This document shows positions 18,712 through 29,290 of a DNA stretch of 33,523 nt, in pieces. Within the stretch, counting starts at the first letter, position 1, and every line of letters begins with the position of its first letter. The notes under the pieces are model-generated. The model saw nothing but the letters and a program-made list of their open reading frames with translations, had not been told where the DNA came from and made no database searches. The translations under genes were made by a program, and so were the position numbers. This DNA is from Nemertoderma westbladi (Eukaryota; Xenacoelomorpha; Nemertodermatida; Nemertodermatidae). The stretch is taken from positions 1 through 33,523 of the forward strand of contig JAUCBJ010006045.1 in assembly GCA_032718475.1 (NCBI GenBank). Direction: 5' to 3'.

Positions 18712-20062
18712 TCATCGTAAGCTTAATAGGAAGCTGTTGGTAGATAAATCGTTCACCATATCGAGATGGATAGCTCTACAAGTCATACAAACAAAGATGA
18801 CACACCATCTCTTGACTATAGTCCTAGCACGATATACTTCAATAGGGCCAAATAAATCTACACCGGTATTAGTAAAGGGTGGTTCATAGAAGCTTACTCG
18901 TTCCCTAGGTAATTCTGTCTCTCGCTGTGTTAAAGGCCTACTGAATGCTTTCCTACAGGGTATGCAGTTCCTAAGAACTTGGTTCAGAGCTCTACGGGGT
19001 TTATAAAAATAATAGCGAGTTCGAATTTCGCTAAGAACTCGTTCTCTACCAGCATGATAAAGTTTGCTGTGAACATCTACAATCATCTTGACTTGTATCT
19101 CAAGATTTCTAATGAGTATGGGAAACTTAGTGTCAAAGGATAATGGAGCATTCGTTAATCTTCCTCCAACACGTATCAACCCATCTATCATTGTGCTAGA
19201 GAAACGATCCCTTAAGCGCATCTGTGGATTTCTCAACAACAGGAAATACTTATCGGAATCCTCATAGCATTGCAGGAGTCTCAGCATCTGCTTGTTGGTT
19301 TCTTCATGCTCCTGATAACTGATCTTCTCCTTCAGAAACCTGTCGGATATCGTATATTTGGGAAGATCTTTAACAACATGGACCTGCACCGATGTTAGTG
19401 GAGCGGTATCACTTTTGGTCTTCATCCCGGAGTAGTGATGGTGAAAACATCTTTTTAAATATGCAACGGCCTTACAGAGCCGATTCCAGGAACTGTAGTG
19501 ATGTATCGCTCTCTGCAGGAGAGGTGAGAGTCCTTGCGAGACGTCTGGTATTCCAGATTTCCAATCCTTCTCACGGATTTCCACAACAAACTTATTTGTG
19601 GCTGTGGGTTTCTGATCCAAAGCGTCATCTCCGGAAGTATGTAGTACAGACAGATCTACCATAGGTTTAAATAACTTCGATTTACTCGCCCGAGTTTTAG
19701 GTTTGACTTTCTCCGCTCCCTTGGCCTGTCTGATCTCTGCCGTAGTAAGATGAGGAGGCCATTCTTCTTCTTCTTTGTAGAGGAAGTCGGGTCCACCTAA
19801 CCAGTCTGGAGTATCTACCAGTTCTTGTGGAGTAGCTCCCCTGGAGGCGATGTCTGCTGGATTGATCGTTCCGGGGCAATGCCTCCATTGATCCATCTTC
19901 ATGCGACTAAGTATAATGGCTACTCTGTTGGTAACGAAGACGCTGAACTGACAGACTTCATTGGTTATATACTCCAACACGAGTAAAGCATTGGTCCAAT
20001 AGACAGTCTTCTCCAATGGATAATCGATCTGTTCTGTTACATTCCGGCCGATTGCTGTAGCG
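18712..20062 (-). pseudogene. BEL RNase H end and integrase N-terminal part
   Basis: This continues the pol polyprotein in a second frame after the TATATATA run at 20063-20070. It covers the rest of RNase H (VYWTNALLVLEYI), a linker, the HHCC zinc region of integrase (HSKLYHAG and CIPC) and the first catalytic Asp (NTGVDLFGP). It stops at the TGA. There is no ATG at its start, as expected for an interior segment of a polyprotein. Confidence 0.85.
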
Positions 20063-23000
20063 TATATATAGAGCTGCCTTTAACTCCGCTCGAGGAACTT
20101 TCAACTTGTTGTTTATCAACGCCTTAGAGGTAACCAAGGCGACCTTGATTCCATCCGGAGTTTCAACTCTCAGGTAGGCTACTATACCTATTCCCATATC
20201 GCTGGCGTCTCCAAACACATGGAGTTCATAGGAATACGTAGGGAGAACATGACCAAAATATGAACGGGAAATTATAAAGTTCTCGATGGCTGGTAGAGAA
20301 TCTTCCCATTTCATCCACTTCTTTAATAATTCTCCCTTAAGTGGATCGTCCCATGAGTGGTTTTCAAGCCACATTTGTTGTACTAAACTCCGAGCAATCA
20401 ATATAACTGGGCTAATAAATCCCAATGGATCGAAATAAGTGCTCAGGATACTTAAACAAATCCGTTTAGTCCGAACTGGATTATCTCGCTGTTTTAGCTG
20501 GAAAAACAGGATATCTCTCTCTGTGTCCCATTTCAAACCAAGTATCTTGGTTTCTGGAAGATCATCTTTGATTAGATCTAGGTCTTTCGCTCCTCGATCT
20601 TCTACCGGGATCGACTCCAGAAACTCACGGGAGTTGCTGGTGAATTTAGTTAATCGAAATCCACCTCTTTTTAAGCACTCTACCGTTCCTTTAGCGACAT
20701 CAATGGCTTCTTCTACTGATGGAAGGGACTTTAGATTGTCGTCCATGTATATATCCCGTTTGATGTTGTCGATCACCTCTTTAGAGAAGGCTTCCCGGTT
20801 GTCATCCGCAGTGGTGCGCACCACTGAACAGGCGTTTGAAGGGCTTGAGATTATCCCAAAAGCCAGGATGGTCATCCAGTACTCCACCGGTTTCTGGTTG
20901 AGGTCTCCTTCAGGCCACGACAGAAATCGTAGGCTATCTCGATCCCTATCCAGCGCCTTGACTTGTAAGAACATGCCTTCTATATCTGAGGCGAAAGCGA
21001 TTGAATATTGTCGTAATCTTAAGAGTATTCCCAACAAGGATTGGAGTAAGTTGGGTCCGGGTAACAATTCGGAATTAAGGGATTGGCCCATGTAGAGGGC
21101 GGAGCCGTCAAACACTACTCGTACCTCATGGGGTTTACCGGGTTTGGGAACGTAATGGTGAGTTAAATAATACGTTCTCTCAGTTATAGGTGTTTCTTCC
21201 GGTACTCGCTCCGCATATCCCTTGCTAATAAATTTCTTCAACTGCGTTTGATACATTTCTTTAGCTGAAGAATTTGCCGTAAGGCGTCGATATAGTTGAG
21301 CAATTCTTTTCTCCGCCAAGGGTCTGTTGTTTATGAACTTTGGTTCTCGCTTTCGGAAAGGTAGACCGATTTCATATCTACCTTGATCTTTAAGAAAACG
21401 TGTGGTTGTCTCTTGGATCTGCTTGGCTCTTTCTTCTTCTACCGATAGGGCCTTATCGTAGGAATTGGGCTCTACAGCCTCTTGAGTAAAGAATCGTACG
21501 GCGTGTTCATCCCGAGTTTTGGCATTATAACGTTCAATGACGTCATTCAGTTCGTCGTTATAGTCGTCTCGTTCTGATGGACGAATGAGCTGACATAGGT
21601 TTACTTGGTTTTGCCAAGTCTCGTTTTCCTTAAGGAGATCAATGGTATTCTCCTCATCGAAGAGTTGGTGGACATCGTCATTATCTGAGGAGTATGGCGT
21701 TCCCTCAGTTGGATCGTCTACTTCACTACTCTCCACTTCCCATTCTCTTACTTGATATACCTGATCTTTCGGTAATCTTTCCATGAGAGTTCTACGGGAA
21801 GGGCCAGTAAAGTACCAACCCACTCTAGTTCTTCCCACATAAGCTTGTAGTGGTTGCGGTTGAGCAGGCCGTTTCTCCAATGTCTCGAGCGCTTCATGCG
21901 CATTTTGACCGATGAGTATTTGTACTCCAGGGTAATCGGTGTTGAATCTAGGTATTTCAAGCTGCTGGGTGAAATCGTCCTCATCCCAGTTATAAGGTTC
22001 CACTTGGCTGGTAGCGAAGTTCTTTATCGCTACCATTTTTACTGACCTTATGCTGTGTTCTCCTAGTTCATCCTGGGGGGTGGACAACGCGCCTACATAA
22101 TAATCCGCTATTATGGTAGATTTCCAAACCTGCATACTTCCTGACATGTTTAGCTTAGTTCGGAACTTGGGTTGTCCAGCAAAGATGTCTTCGGCTAGTT
22201 CTTTGTCGATGAATGTTCCTGTGCTACCGGAGTCAAGGAGGGCGTTCACTATATAACTCCTTTTAGGTCCGTGGACCCTTAACTGTACTACAGGAAATTC
22301 TCGGATTCCTACATTGGAAGTTGGTGCTTTCCAAGATGGTTGTCGGTCAGAAGTAGTTAGGGGGATCTCGCTGTCGGTGTCCTTTTCATACGTAAGTGCT
22401 CGATACACTGAGGTATTTATCATGTAACAGGATTCGTTTTCGTCGGAGAATTCGTCCGTATAGAATCCTTCCATCTCAGAACTTTGGTCAGTGTCGTTCA
22501 CATCATTGAATTGGACATGTAATTCGGAATCACTTACCTGACTCTGGCTGTTTCGCTCGAATTCAGTGTGCAACAAGATATGATGTTTCGCACCGCACTT
22601 TGCACACCTTGTGTCGGAGTAACAGGTTCGCCGTTGGTGTCCTTGTCTGAGGCAATTATAACACAACCGCTTATCCCATATGACTTCCCGTCTATCCGTT
22701 AATGATTTCTTTAGGAATTCATCACACACATTCAAACGGTGGGGCCCGTCACACAGCGCACATTTCGGCTTGATGTTGCTTACCTTATTTTGAGTAACGT
22801 TGTGCACACTCGTTCTTTCTTCGGGCTTTCTTACCTGAATTCTCTTAGGAGACGTAGGAGGGGTTTTTCTTACCTGTTCTCTCCTGTCATTGGTTCGAGA
22901 CCTGAATTTACTTACGTCTTTGGGCGTTTTGTTGACATAATAAGATCTCTCAGTGTCTTTCCCACTGTCCTCTCCTTGAGAAGCCTGGCTTTCGCCGTCG

Positions 23001-23404
23001 TCGGTATAACACACTGGTGTTACCTTTCTCCTAGAAACGGGTTTCTCACTTACCTTGTTTTCCGGTGTCTTCTCTCTGGACTGCTTTAGGAGCTGTAATT
23101 TCACTTCTCCACCTAAGAATGACATGAGATCAGCCATGGTAGGGTCTCGTCGTTGTTGTTCCATCATATATAACACTTTCTTATCCCAGCGTGTACCTAC
23201 TCCACCCTTCGGTAAAGTAGAGGCCACGGCTCCAATAACCATAGAACTTTGATATTCATGAGACTTACCTAGCCAATCTAATTGTCTACAGATCTCCTGA
23301 ATCTCATCGGAAAACTCTATAATCCCGCTGCTAATGAATTTTCGAGGCGCTACCAATTTTGCATACAAATACCTATTATTATTATATATTATTCCTATTA
23401 CCAT
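19958..23404 (-). CDS. BEL pol 5' part: zinc knuckles, protease, reverse transcriptase, RNase H start
   Basis: The 1148-residue frame (ATG at 23404 overlaps the end of gag) has Cys/His motifs at residues about 215-280, including a CCHC knuckle CYNCLRQGHQRRTC (from residue 248). The aspartic protease is at DSGSTGTFID (D391), the RT has YMDD at 886-889, and RNase H starts with FGDASDMGIG (D1066). The last roughly 35 residues are out of frame after the TATATATA run at 20063-20070 and do not belong to the domain. Protease cuts the polyprotein, RT makes cDNA and RNase H removes the RNA strand. The BEL/Pao family is indicated by the protease type and the domain order. Confidence 0.92.
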   Translation of the reverse strand: MVIGIIYNNNRYLYAKLVAPRKFISSGIIEFSDEIQEICRQLDWLGKSHEYQSSMVIGAVASTLPKGGVGTRWDKKVLYMMEQQRRDPTMADLMSFLGGEVKLQLLKQSREKTPENKVSEKPVSRRKVTPVCYTDDGESQASQGEDSGKDTERSYYVNKTPKDVSKFRSRTNDRREQVRKTPPTSPKRIQVRKPEERTSVHNVTQNKVSNIKPKCALCDGPHRLNVCDEFLKKSLTDRREVIWDKRLCYNCLRQGHQRRTCYSDTRCAKCGAKHHILLHTEFERNSQSQVSDSELHVQFNDVNDTDQSSEMEGFYTDEFSDENESCYMINTSVYRALTYEKDTDSEIPLTTSDRQPSWKAPTSNVGIREFPVVQLRVHGPKRSYIVNALLDSGSTGTFIDKELAEDIFAGQPKFRTKLNMSGSMQVWKSTIIADYYVGALSTPQDELGEHSIRSVKMVAIKNFATSQVEPYNWDEDDFTQQLEIPRFNTDYPGVQILIGQNAHEALETLEKRPAQPQPLQAYVGRTRVGWYFTGPSRRTLMERLPKDQVYQVREWEVESSEVDDPTEGTPYSSDNDDVHQLFDEENTIDLLKENETWQNQVNLCQLIRPSERDDYNDELNDVIERYNAKTRDEHAVRFFTQEAVEPNSYDKALSVEEERAKQIQETTTRFLKDQGRYEIGLPFRKREPKFINNRPLAEKRIAQLYRRLTANSSAKEMYQTQLKKFISKGYAERVPEETPITERTYYLTHHYVPKPGKPHEVRVVFDGSALYMGQSLNSELLPGPNLLQSLLGILLRLRQYSIAFASDIEGMFLQVKALDRDRDSLRFLSWPEGDLNQKPVEYWMTILAFGIISSPSNACSVVRTTADDNREAFSKEVIDNIKRDIYMDDNLKSLPSVEEAIDVAKGTVECLKRGGFRLTKFTSNSREFLESIPVEDRGAKDLDLIKDDLPETKILGLKWDTERDILFFQLKQRDNPVRTKRICLSILSTYFDPLGFISPVILIARSLVQQMWLENHSWDDPLKGELLKKWMKWEDSLPAIENFIISRSYFGHVLPTYSYELHVFGDASDMGIGIVAYLRVETPDGIKVALVTSKALINNKLKVPRAELKAALYIRYSNRPECNRTDRLSIGEDCLLDQCFTRVGVYNQ

Positions 23405-26039
23405 ACCTGATGTTTAGGGTATCCCAAACTTGTCTTAATCCATCGGGATGTCCAATAAACTTTAACGCCATTAACTTGGGAGATCCTTCCAAGCACTCGA
23501 TGAGGAATCTAAGTTTCTCTCCGTTTGATAGCACAGAGTTCTGTATGTTATCTTTGTAATATTCATTAAAAGGTAACCATTTCATCTCATCTCCATTGAA
23601 CTTGACGATCTCTCCCACCTTTACCGCTTGACGGGCTTCGGTTCTAGCCATTTGACGCGTAAAACTTTCTTGGGCCATCGTGTTATTTAATATCGAGTTA
23701 TCGGTATATAAATTTCTCGGATTATTATCAAGTCTATATGGGATATCATCGTCAACAGGTTTATAATTACCCTTAATAGGGTTTACTATAGGAGTTTCCA
23801 CTTCGCTAGCAGTATAGATGCGTGTAGGCTCCACACCTTGCGCATGAAATACTTCAGACCTAACAGGTTGACACATTGTTACATTGGGTGGTGGTATACC
23901 CTTTTGTGTATTTACTAATTTATCGCGTTCTAACGCGATACTTTGCTGCACTTCTTGCAACTCTAACCTACTCTCTCTAATTGTTCCCTTTAACTGCTGC
24001 ACAGTCCCCTCCATCTCCTGGACTTGCTGAGAGGAGCGGGAACAGTGTTCCCTCAGCTGCCCGAGCAGGAGACCCATCTCCCGTCGTCCCTCATCTACCC
24101 ACTCGACCGCCGAAGCGGGAGGCGCCAACGTTGTAGCGGGCGGACGAGGGACAACGGGCGACAAATCATTAATATTTCGCTCGGAGTCCAGGACATGAAC
24201 ATTTTCAAGGGTGGTTCTGTGGGGCACAGGTAGCTTAGTGCTGTGCAGAGGGAATTTAGAGGTAGGTTCAGGGAGTACAGGTGTCTCTATCACCGAAGGG
24301 GTGGCTTCGAGAACAGGCCTAATTATTTCAGGCTCATCTACTATAGTAGGGAGTCTTTCTATGTTAATTATTTGGTCTGTGGGTTCTGTACTACCTAAGT
24401 TTGTGTTAGTTAGTTGCCTTCTAACAGCTGGGGGCAAATCAGGCAATTTCTGTTGGTGGGACATTCTTCTACGTCTGCTTAGACGAGATCTATTTCCTCC
24501 GCCTTCAGGATCGGTGGTATCGCCTTCCTCAGATGATGTATATCCCTGTCTTTTGGGAGTTGATCGACTTATCATCTGCATTTGACTAGCTGTTAACTGT
24601 TTATTTATGCAGTCTTGATTCTCCTGAATGTTTTCCAATTCTAGTTGGGCGGTTTCTTCAGACGCTCTCCGTTCTGCTTCTGCCACTGCCTCTGCCGATG
24701 CCACTGCCGCCTTTCTTTCCGCTTCGGCCGCTGCCACTGCCGCCTTTCTTTCCGCTTCGGCCGCTGCCGCTTTTCTTTCCGCTTCTACCTCTGCCACTGC
24801 CGCTGCTGCTGCCGCTTTTCTTTCCGCTTCTGCCGCTGCCACTGCTGCTGCCACTGCCGCTGTCTTTCTGTCTTCTATACGTTTTTTCTTTACTTGTTCT
24901 TCTTGGACTCTAGCGATGCGGAGGCGTTCATCAAATTTAGCTTGGTTCGCAGCTCTCATATCCGCATCGATTGCGTCCAACACAAGCTTGGCTCCTTCAC
25001 TATTACGGCTAAGTCCTTCCAGCCTTCTCCTCAACTCTTCATCACCTACAAAGCGTTGATAGTCTGACAGATAGATGTCAATAGCATCCCTCTTATGCGG
25101 TTTCTCTGCTGTCGCTTCACTTTCCACTTGGGAAAAGGTAGCGTCTGTTGATTCTCCATGGGTTGAGCGCTCATCCAACTGAGATTTCCACGGGGCAGTT
25201 CTTTGAACTTGGAGACTCACCCACTGTAACCAAGTCTTTACGGCAACTTGCAACGATGTGTCTTGTCTTCTTTTCGAAGCCTCCTCAAAGGCAGATAAGA
25301 TTAGTCTGATTCTTAGAATTCTTTCTCTAACTTGATAAAGCAGCTCTCCCTGCTCTTGAGGTCCTTGGGGTTGTCGAAACAATTGTTCCTCTAATCGCTC
25401 CATAGAGCTGAAGAATCCCTGCACGTATCCGGCTGCTGACCTCTTCCATACAGCTGGATCGCTGGTTTCTTTTGTCACTCCCATCCTGTGTATGTCTTCC
25501 CAGGCAGCTTCCGATAAGTCAAACGGGAGTCCGGGTCCGGGGAAGTTCCATTGCGACTCGACAATAGACTTCAGTTCTTCCCTTGTATATCCCGCATAAC
25601 TATCCTTTGTCGATCGCTTACTTCTCGCCCAATCAATCTGGTGTTCCTCCACCGCAATCAATACCCTAGTGAGTACGGCTGCAGGAAGGATGAGAAGGGG
25701 ATCCAAATAAACCGCATCTGCCATCTTAGCTCCGCGCTCGGGTGTCAGCTCTACGGTATCCGCACTACTGGAGCTGTCGGGCCGCTGAGAAATAAGTTCT
25801 CGGCTAGAGTGTTGCTGCTGTTCCGCTGCTTCTTGGTCCCGCTTGACCTGAGCTCGAGTGCCTATGATAGACCTACGGTGTTGGACTAGCCTAGGGTCTG
25901 ATATTACTACTGGAGGGATGATCTTTCTTACAGTAGGAGGTGAATTGAACTTCGGTCTCACACGTTCCACACTCCTGTCTGGGTCACAGATGGTTGTATC
26001 TAGGAGACTGTCTGATAGGTTTTGCTTTGTGTCAGACAT
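23382..26039 (-). CDS. BEL gag with long N-terminal extension
   Basis: 885 residues from ATG 26039. The last roughly 110 residues (KFNGDEMKWLPFNEYYKDNI...RYG) match the usual start of BEL/Pao gag. Before it lies about 770 residues that I do not recognise: a leader, a Trp/Leu-rich helical region (residues about 110-290), an alanine/glutamate coiled-coil repeat (about 390-470), and a Pro/Ser linker with an Arg-rich patch (RSRLSRRRRMSH). A second coiled coil follows near residues 640-700. The frame ends at TAA inside an AAT-rich run where pol picks up in the +1 frame; this could be a mutation or programmed frameshifting, and the run itself favours mutation. Confidence 0.85.
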   Translation of the reverse strand: MSDTKQNLSDSLLDTTICDPDRSVERVRPKFNSPPTVRKIIPPVVISDPRLVQHRRSIIGTRAQVKRDQEAAEQQQHSSRELISQRPDSSSSADTVELTPERGAKMADAVYLDPLLILPAAVLTRVLIAVEEHQIDWARSKRSTKDSYAGYTREELKSIVESQWNFPGPGLPFDLSEAAWEDIHRMGVTKETSDPAVWKRSAAGYVQGFFSSMERLEEQLFRQPQGPQEQGELLYQVRERILRIRLILSAFEEASKRRQDTSLQVAVKTWLQWVSLQVQRTAPWKSQLDERSTHGESTDATFSQVESEATAEKPHKRDAIDIYLSDYQRFVGDEELRRRLEGLSRNSEGAKLVLDAIDADMRAANQAKFDERLRIARVQEEQVKKKRIEDRKTAAVAAAVAAAEAERKAAAAAAVAEVEAERKAAAAEAERKAAVAAAEAERKAAVASAEAVAEAERRASEETAQLELENIQENQDCINKQLTASQMQMISRSTPKRQGYTSSEEGDTTDPEGGGNRSRLSRRRRMSHQQKLPDLPPAVRRQLTNTNLGSTEPTDQIINIERLPTIVDEPEIIRPVLEATPSVIETPVLPEPTSKFPLHSTKLPVPHRTTLENVHVLDSERNINDLSPVVPRPPATTLAPPASAVEWVDEGRREMGLLLGQLREHCSRSSQQVQEMEGTVQQLKGTIRESRLELQEVQQSIALERDKLVNTQKGIPPPNVTMCQPVRSEVFHAQGVEPTRIYTASEVETPIVNPIKGNYKPVDDDIPYRLDNNPRNLYTDNSILNNTMAQESFTRQMARTEARQAVKVGEIVKFNGDEMKWLPFNEYYKDNIQNSVLSNGEKLRFLIECLEGSPKLMALKFIGHPDGLRQVWDTLNIRYGNRNNI
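24655..24875 (-). repeat. Alanine/glutamate-coding repeat within gag
   Basis: GCN- and GAA-rich units encode AEAERKAAAAA-like blocks (about 12-16 residues each). On the plus strand it reads as CCGCTGCCACTGCCGC-type repeats. It is probably expanded by slippage and forms a charged helix. Confidence 0.85.
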
Positions 26040-26184
26040 GTTTGTTGGTACAGTTGAATGCCTACTGCTATATTACAGTTTAAGCAAGTCTAGTAATTCA
26101 ATGTCACCGTTAGCCTAGTAATTCTTGTAATTAATTACCGATACTGTTACTCAGTGTAACGTGATATATATATAATATATTAGA
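26040..26184. other. Leader upstream of BEL gag
   Basis: No ORF. A primer-binding site complementary to a tRNA 3' end would be expected here on the minus strand, but none was obvious. Confidence 0.35.
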
Positions 26185-26435
26185 ATACCGGTATGCTTAT
26201 AGTATATATATAAGTATTATTACAGACTAGGTTTGTCACAGAATACCGGTATATAATTTCAGCGCAAATATATATAAATATATGATAGGCCTATCGTAAA
26301 TACCGGTATACAGCTTACACTTATAATGTATATATATAAGTATAATTACAGACTAGAATTAATTACAGAATACCGGTATATAATTTAGCCTAAATTTATA
26401 GAAATAAATATAATAAGCCTAGTGTAAATACCGGT
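26185..26435. repeat. Tandem repeat, about 115-128-bp unit, two copies plus end
   Basis: ATACCGGTAT recurs at 26185, about 26240, 26300, about 26371 and 26428. Each unit also holds TATATATATAAGTAT and TTACAGACTAG. It is AT-rich with regularly spaced ACCGGT palindromes. Confidence 0.8.
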
Positions 26436-27381
26436 ATGTCAATTATTTTAGAATAATTGAATTTCTGAATTTTAGGGGTTACTTGGTTACTTTAACTTAC
26501 TTTATTACTGTTATTTAAGCAGTAGTCCAACTGATGTTGAGACCTAATTGTTGTATGGCAGGCCTACTATTTTATAAATCGGTTTGAGTTGATTTATAAT
26601 ATATATATACCCGTATAATGGGTTTTGTCAATGTTTGAAATAAATGTTATTATTTCTGGGAAGGAGTCACTACACAGAAGCTGTACGCTCTCAGTGAAGT
26701 GCTACTTGTTGGACACTAAAACAAATAATTATAATTTACCTAAGTTACTTAATACTACAAATTACTTACAATTCGGGGTGAGATTACAATCTCTAAATAA
26801 ACACAAAAATTACACGTACGAATTTTTAGGGTAATTTTACAAGAAGTCTACAAACCAGCCTAACAAAGGGTTAGAATATCTGGTTATTTCAAACGGACAG
26901 GATACTACGGTGTTTGAAAATAATAAAGCAGTAGTAAATATACTGCGTTGTCCAGATAGGAAAAATACCACCGTCTGACGACTTATAGCCGTATCGCTAT
27001 AAGTACTACGTTATGTATCACGGAGTGTTCCTACCTAGAAGTTAATTACCGCGGTCTACCAGAACCAACGTGCCTATTAACCACTTTACAACACAAATAT
27101 ACTGCCTACACACTAATTACCTTCGGAAAGCACTGTACACTAAACCCTAAATTAGGTACAAGTACTCATACAACCAATAATCAGTAGTTAAAATACTTGA
27201 ACAGCTAAAAGAACCACGGTATCTGCTGGAGTGATCGGGGCACAAAATCACCAGTCTTTACCTACGCCAAGCAGCCCTGATGTAGTAGCGGGGTTAATTT
27301 AACTATAACGGTATGTATAACAAGCACAATTACTGTAGGAATAAACTTGGGGTTTTGAATGTTGCGAATAATCGCATAAAC
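26436..27381. other. Non-coding stretch, nothing recognised
   Basis: No convincing ORF, RNA gene or repeat end; if the BEL 5' LTR survives it may lie here. Confidence 0.4.
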
Positions 27382-27961
27382 TCTGAATAATAAATATTAC
27401 GCTACGCGTACAGACTACTCAAACAAAATGCAGACCAAATACTGACAGACTACTATCAAGCCTAAACAAACTATGGTATATGCAGACTCCGAAATGGTTA
27501 GTTAGTATGCGTTCTAACCGAGTAGTACGACTTATTCTTTCGAGGGGGTTTACCTCACAGCACTGGAAGCCCCTACGTTCACAACTGGCACTTTATCGGA
27601 CATACACTCTACACACACCGCAATCTCTTCAGACCTAACAACAGCTAGACAACAATCCAGCCTACAAATTATCTGAATAAGAAATATTACGCTACCCGTA
27701 CAGACTACACATACAAAATACAGACAAAACGCTGGCAGACTACTATCAAGCCTAAACAAACTACAGTATATGCAGACTCCGAAATGGTTAGTTAGTATGC
27801 GTTCTAACCGAGTAGTACGACTTATTCTTTCGAGGGGGTTTACCTCACAGCACTGGAAGCCCCTACTTTCCTAACTAGTACTTTTTCGGACATACGCTCT
27901 ACACACACTACAATCTCTTCAGACTTAACAACAGTCAGACAACAGTCCAGCCTACAAATTA
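27382..27961. repeat. Direct tandem duplication of 290 bp
   Basis: Copies 27382-27671 and 27672-27961 are highly similar. The middle, from GCAGACTCCGAAATGG through CACTGGAAGCCCCTAC, is identical over more than 100 bp. The small differences suggest a recent duplication. No gene is inside. Confidence 0.92.
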
Positions 27962-29144
27962 TCCGTATAATCTGGGCAGGCTTACACGTCTTCGCTCAAT
28001 ATTAACCTACAAGTAAATAAAACTGACAGAAAAAAGTAAGCTCCAAAAGAAACAAGGGGTGTACAGTCCCTAATCTCTTAAACAGCCTACCGGTATACAA
28101 TATCACAATCGAATAATACTGCTGTACCTGTACTGCTGCAAGTACCGGTCCGGGTGGTTAGGTAGTTAGGCCTACTGGGTACCGGTTGACCGGTACTTCA
28201 GCTTTATTGCCTACTGCAATACAGAAGCAATATCTGTTATTGTTCTTACCAGAACAATAGACAACTATATTTTCTGATTGTACGTATATATCTGTTATTG
28301 TTCGCGCTTTCAGACCTTTAGCAGTTTAACCTGCCAAATTGGGATGTCTTCTAGATAATAGATCGTCTTTAGCCTATGACAAGTATTTGATACACTACAT
28401 TAGCCGAAGCCAGTCTATGCGCGATCATTCACCCGCTGGATATACCCGGGAGACTGGATTCGGAAGCCTAACCGTATTGCGGTGTAGGCCTACTGTATTA
28501 TTCGACTGGTCGTAATATATAATCTCTGACAAATATTATTCACTTTCGGGAAATATTAACAGTTCCTTTAGGACGTGGCGCTCTAAATATGTAAACAGAG
28601 TTATGACTTAAACTAGACACAACGGGATGGCTATAGATTCACGTATATGGCGCATTCTTTAGGAGATGCTTTGTTATCAGTCACAATCATACACAATACT
28701 GCACAATGCTGCACACTGATCTGCCGACCTTCACTAATTTTAGTCACATATAAAGAGAACAACAGCCAATACATGTAGTGCCTATGAAATAGCATTAGAT
28801 TCACTTCAAAACCACTTTAATGTAAGTCGCAATCGTTATATGTAACCGGTCTCTCTTACCTTCAGTATATCAAGAAGATTGAGGGTTTGTAATTATTTAT
28901 CGGTATTCCAAATATAATAATATTCCATCAACAGATATAATGAATAACCGACAGTAAATAGCAGTAAAATGTTAAGTTAAGTTTGATTGCTATATTTAGT
29001 GAGTTATGATATGATTTGTGAGATTGGAGTTATGATAACAGATATACGTTCTATAATTAAGCCTACTAATGTTGGGCTAAAGACTGAAAACACAGAGATT
29101 CCAAAAGCCGGTCTTCTGAGCTCAGGACAAAATGTAAACATTGA
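27962..29144. other. Non-coding stretch, several short palindromes
   Basis: Contains repeated ACCGGT and AGGCCTACT motifs (28140-28200, 28480-28495) and a duplicated ATATCTGTTATTGTTC near 28230 and 28290. No gene seen. Confidence 0.4.
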
Positions 29145-29290
29145 CCCATAATGCATTGCGCGATTTCCCGGAGGTTTCTGTACAAAAAGCAGGAGAATCG
29201 CTCTGATTGGTTGACCTAACAAAGAAACACCAGAGAACAAGGAAAAAGCTACACGTGTACAGCTCAGCTGTTAGCTGTCGTCATAGTAAC
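29145..29290. promoter_or_regulatory. Promoter-like cluster: ZNF143-type, CCAAT, RFX-type sites
   Basis: CCCATAATGCATTGCGCG (29145-29162) resembles the ZNF143/SBS motif. AACCAATCAGAG on the minus strand (29201-29212) is a full NF-Y box. CACGTG lies at about 29253. GTCGTCATAGTAAC (29277-29290) fits the RFX X-box consensus GTHNYYATRRNAAC. Such combinations occur at CpG/TATA-less promoters, often bidirectional. It lies about 2.1 kb before the UBE3A coding exon and could be its promoter with a 5' UTR intron. Confidence 0.4.

Larger units (their letters stand above)
17836..26039 (-). mobile_element. BEL/Pao LTR retrotransposon, internal region (degenerate)
   Basis: On the minus strand the order is gag, zinc knuckle, aspartic protease, reverse transcriptase, RNase H, integrase, the BEL/Pao order. 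It is inactive: the frame changes between gag and pol in an AAT-rich run (about 23382-23404), again in RNase H in a TATATATA run (20063-20070), and an in-frame TGA (18712-18714) interrupts integrase. Just after the pol stop a purine-rich GGAGTGGG (17844-17851) precedes TGTGTGAC (17836-17843), a plausible polypurine tract and 3' LTR start. No matching 5' LTR was recognised, so the element may be truncated or its LTRs too diverged to see by eye. Confidence 0.93.

Noticed and set aside
24628-25067. Ala-, Pro- or Cys-rich plus-strand frames opposite BEL gag
   Set aside because: Shadows of the Ala/Glu-coding repeat in gag.
29004-29240. 78-residue minus-strand frame
   Set aside because: Overlaps the promoter-like motif cluster; no domain, no splice or coding signature.
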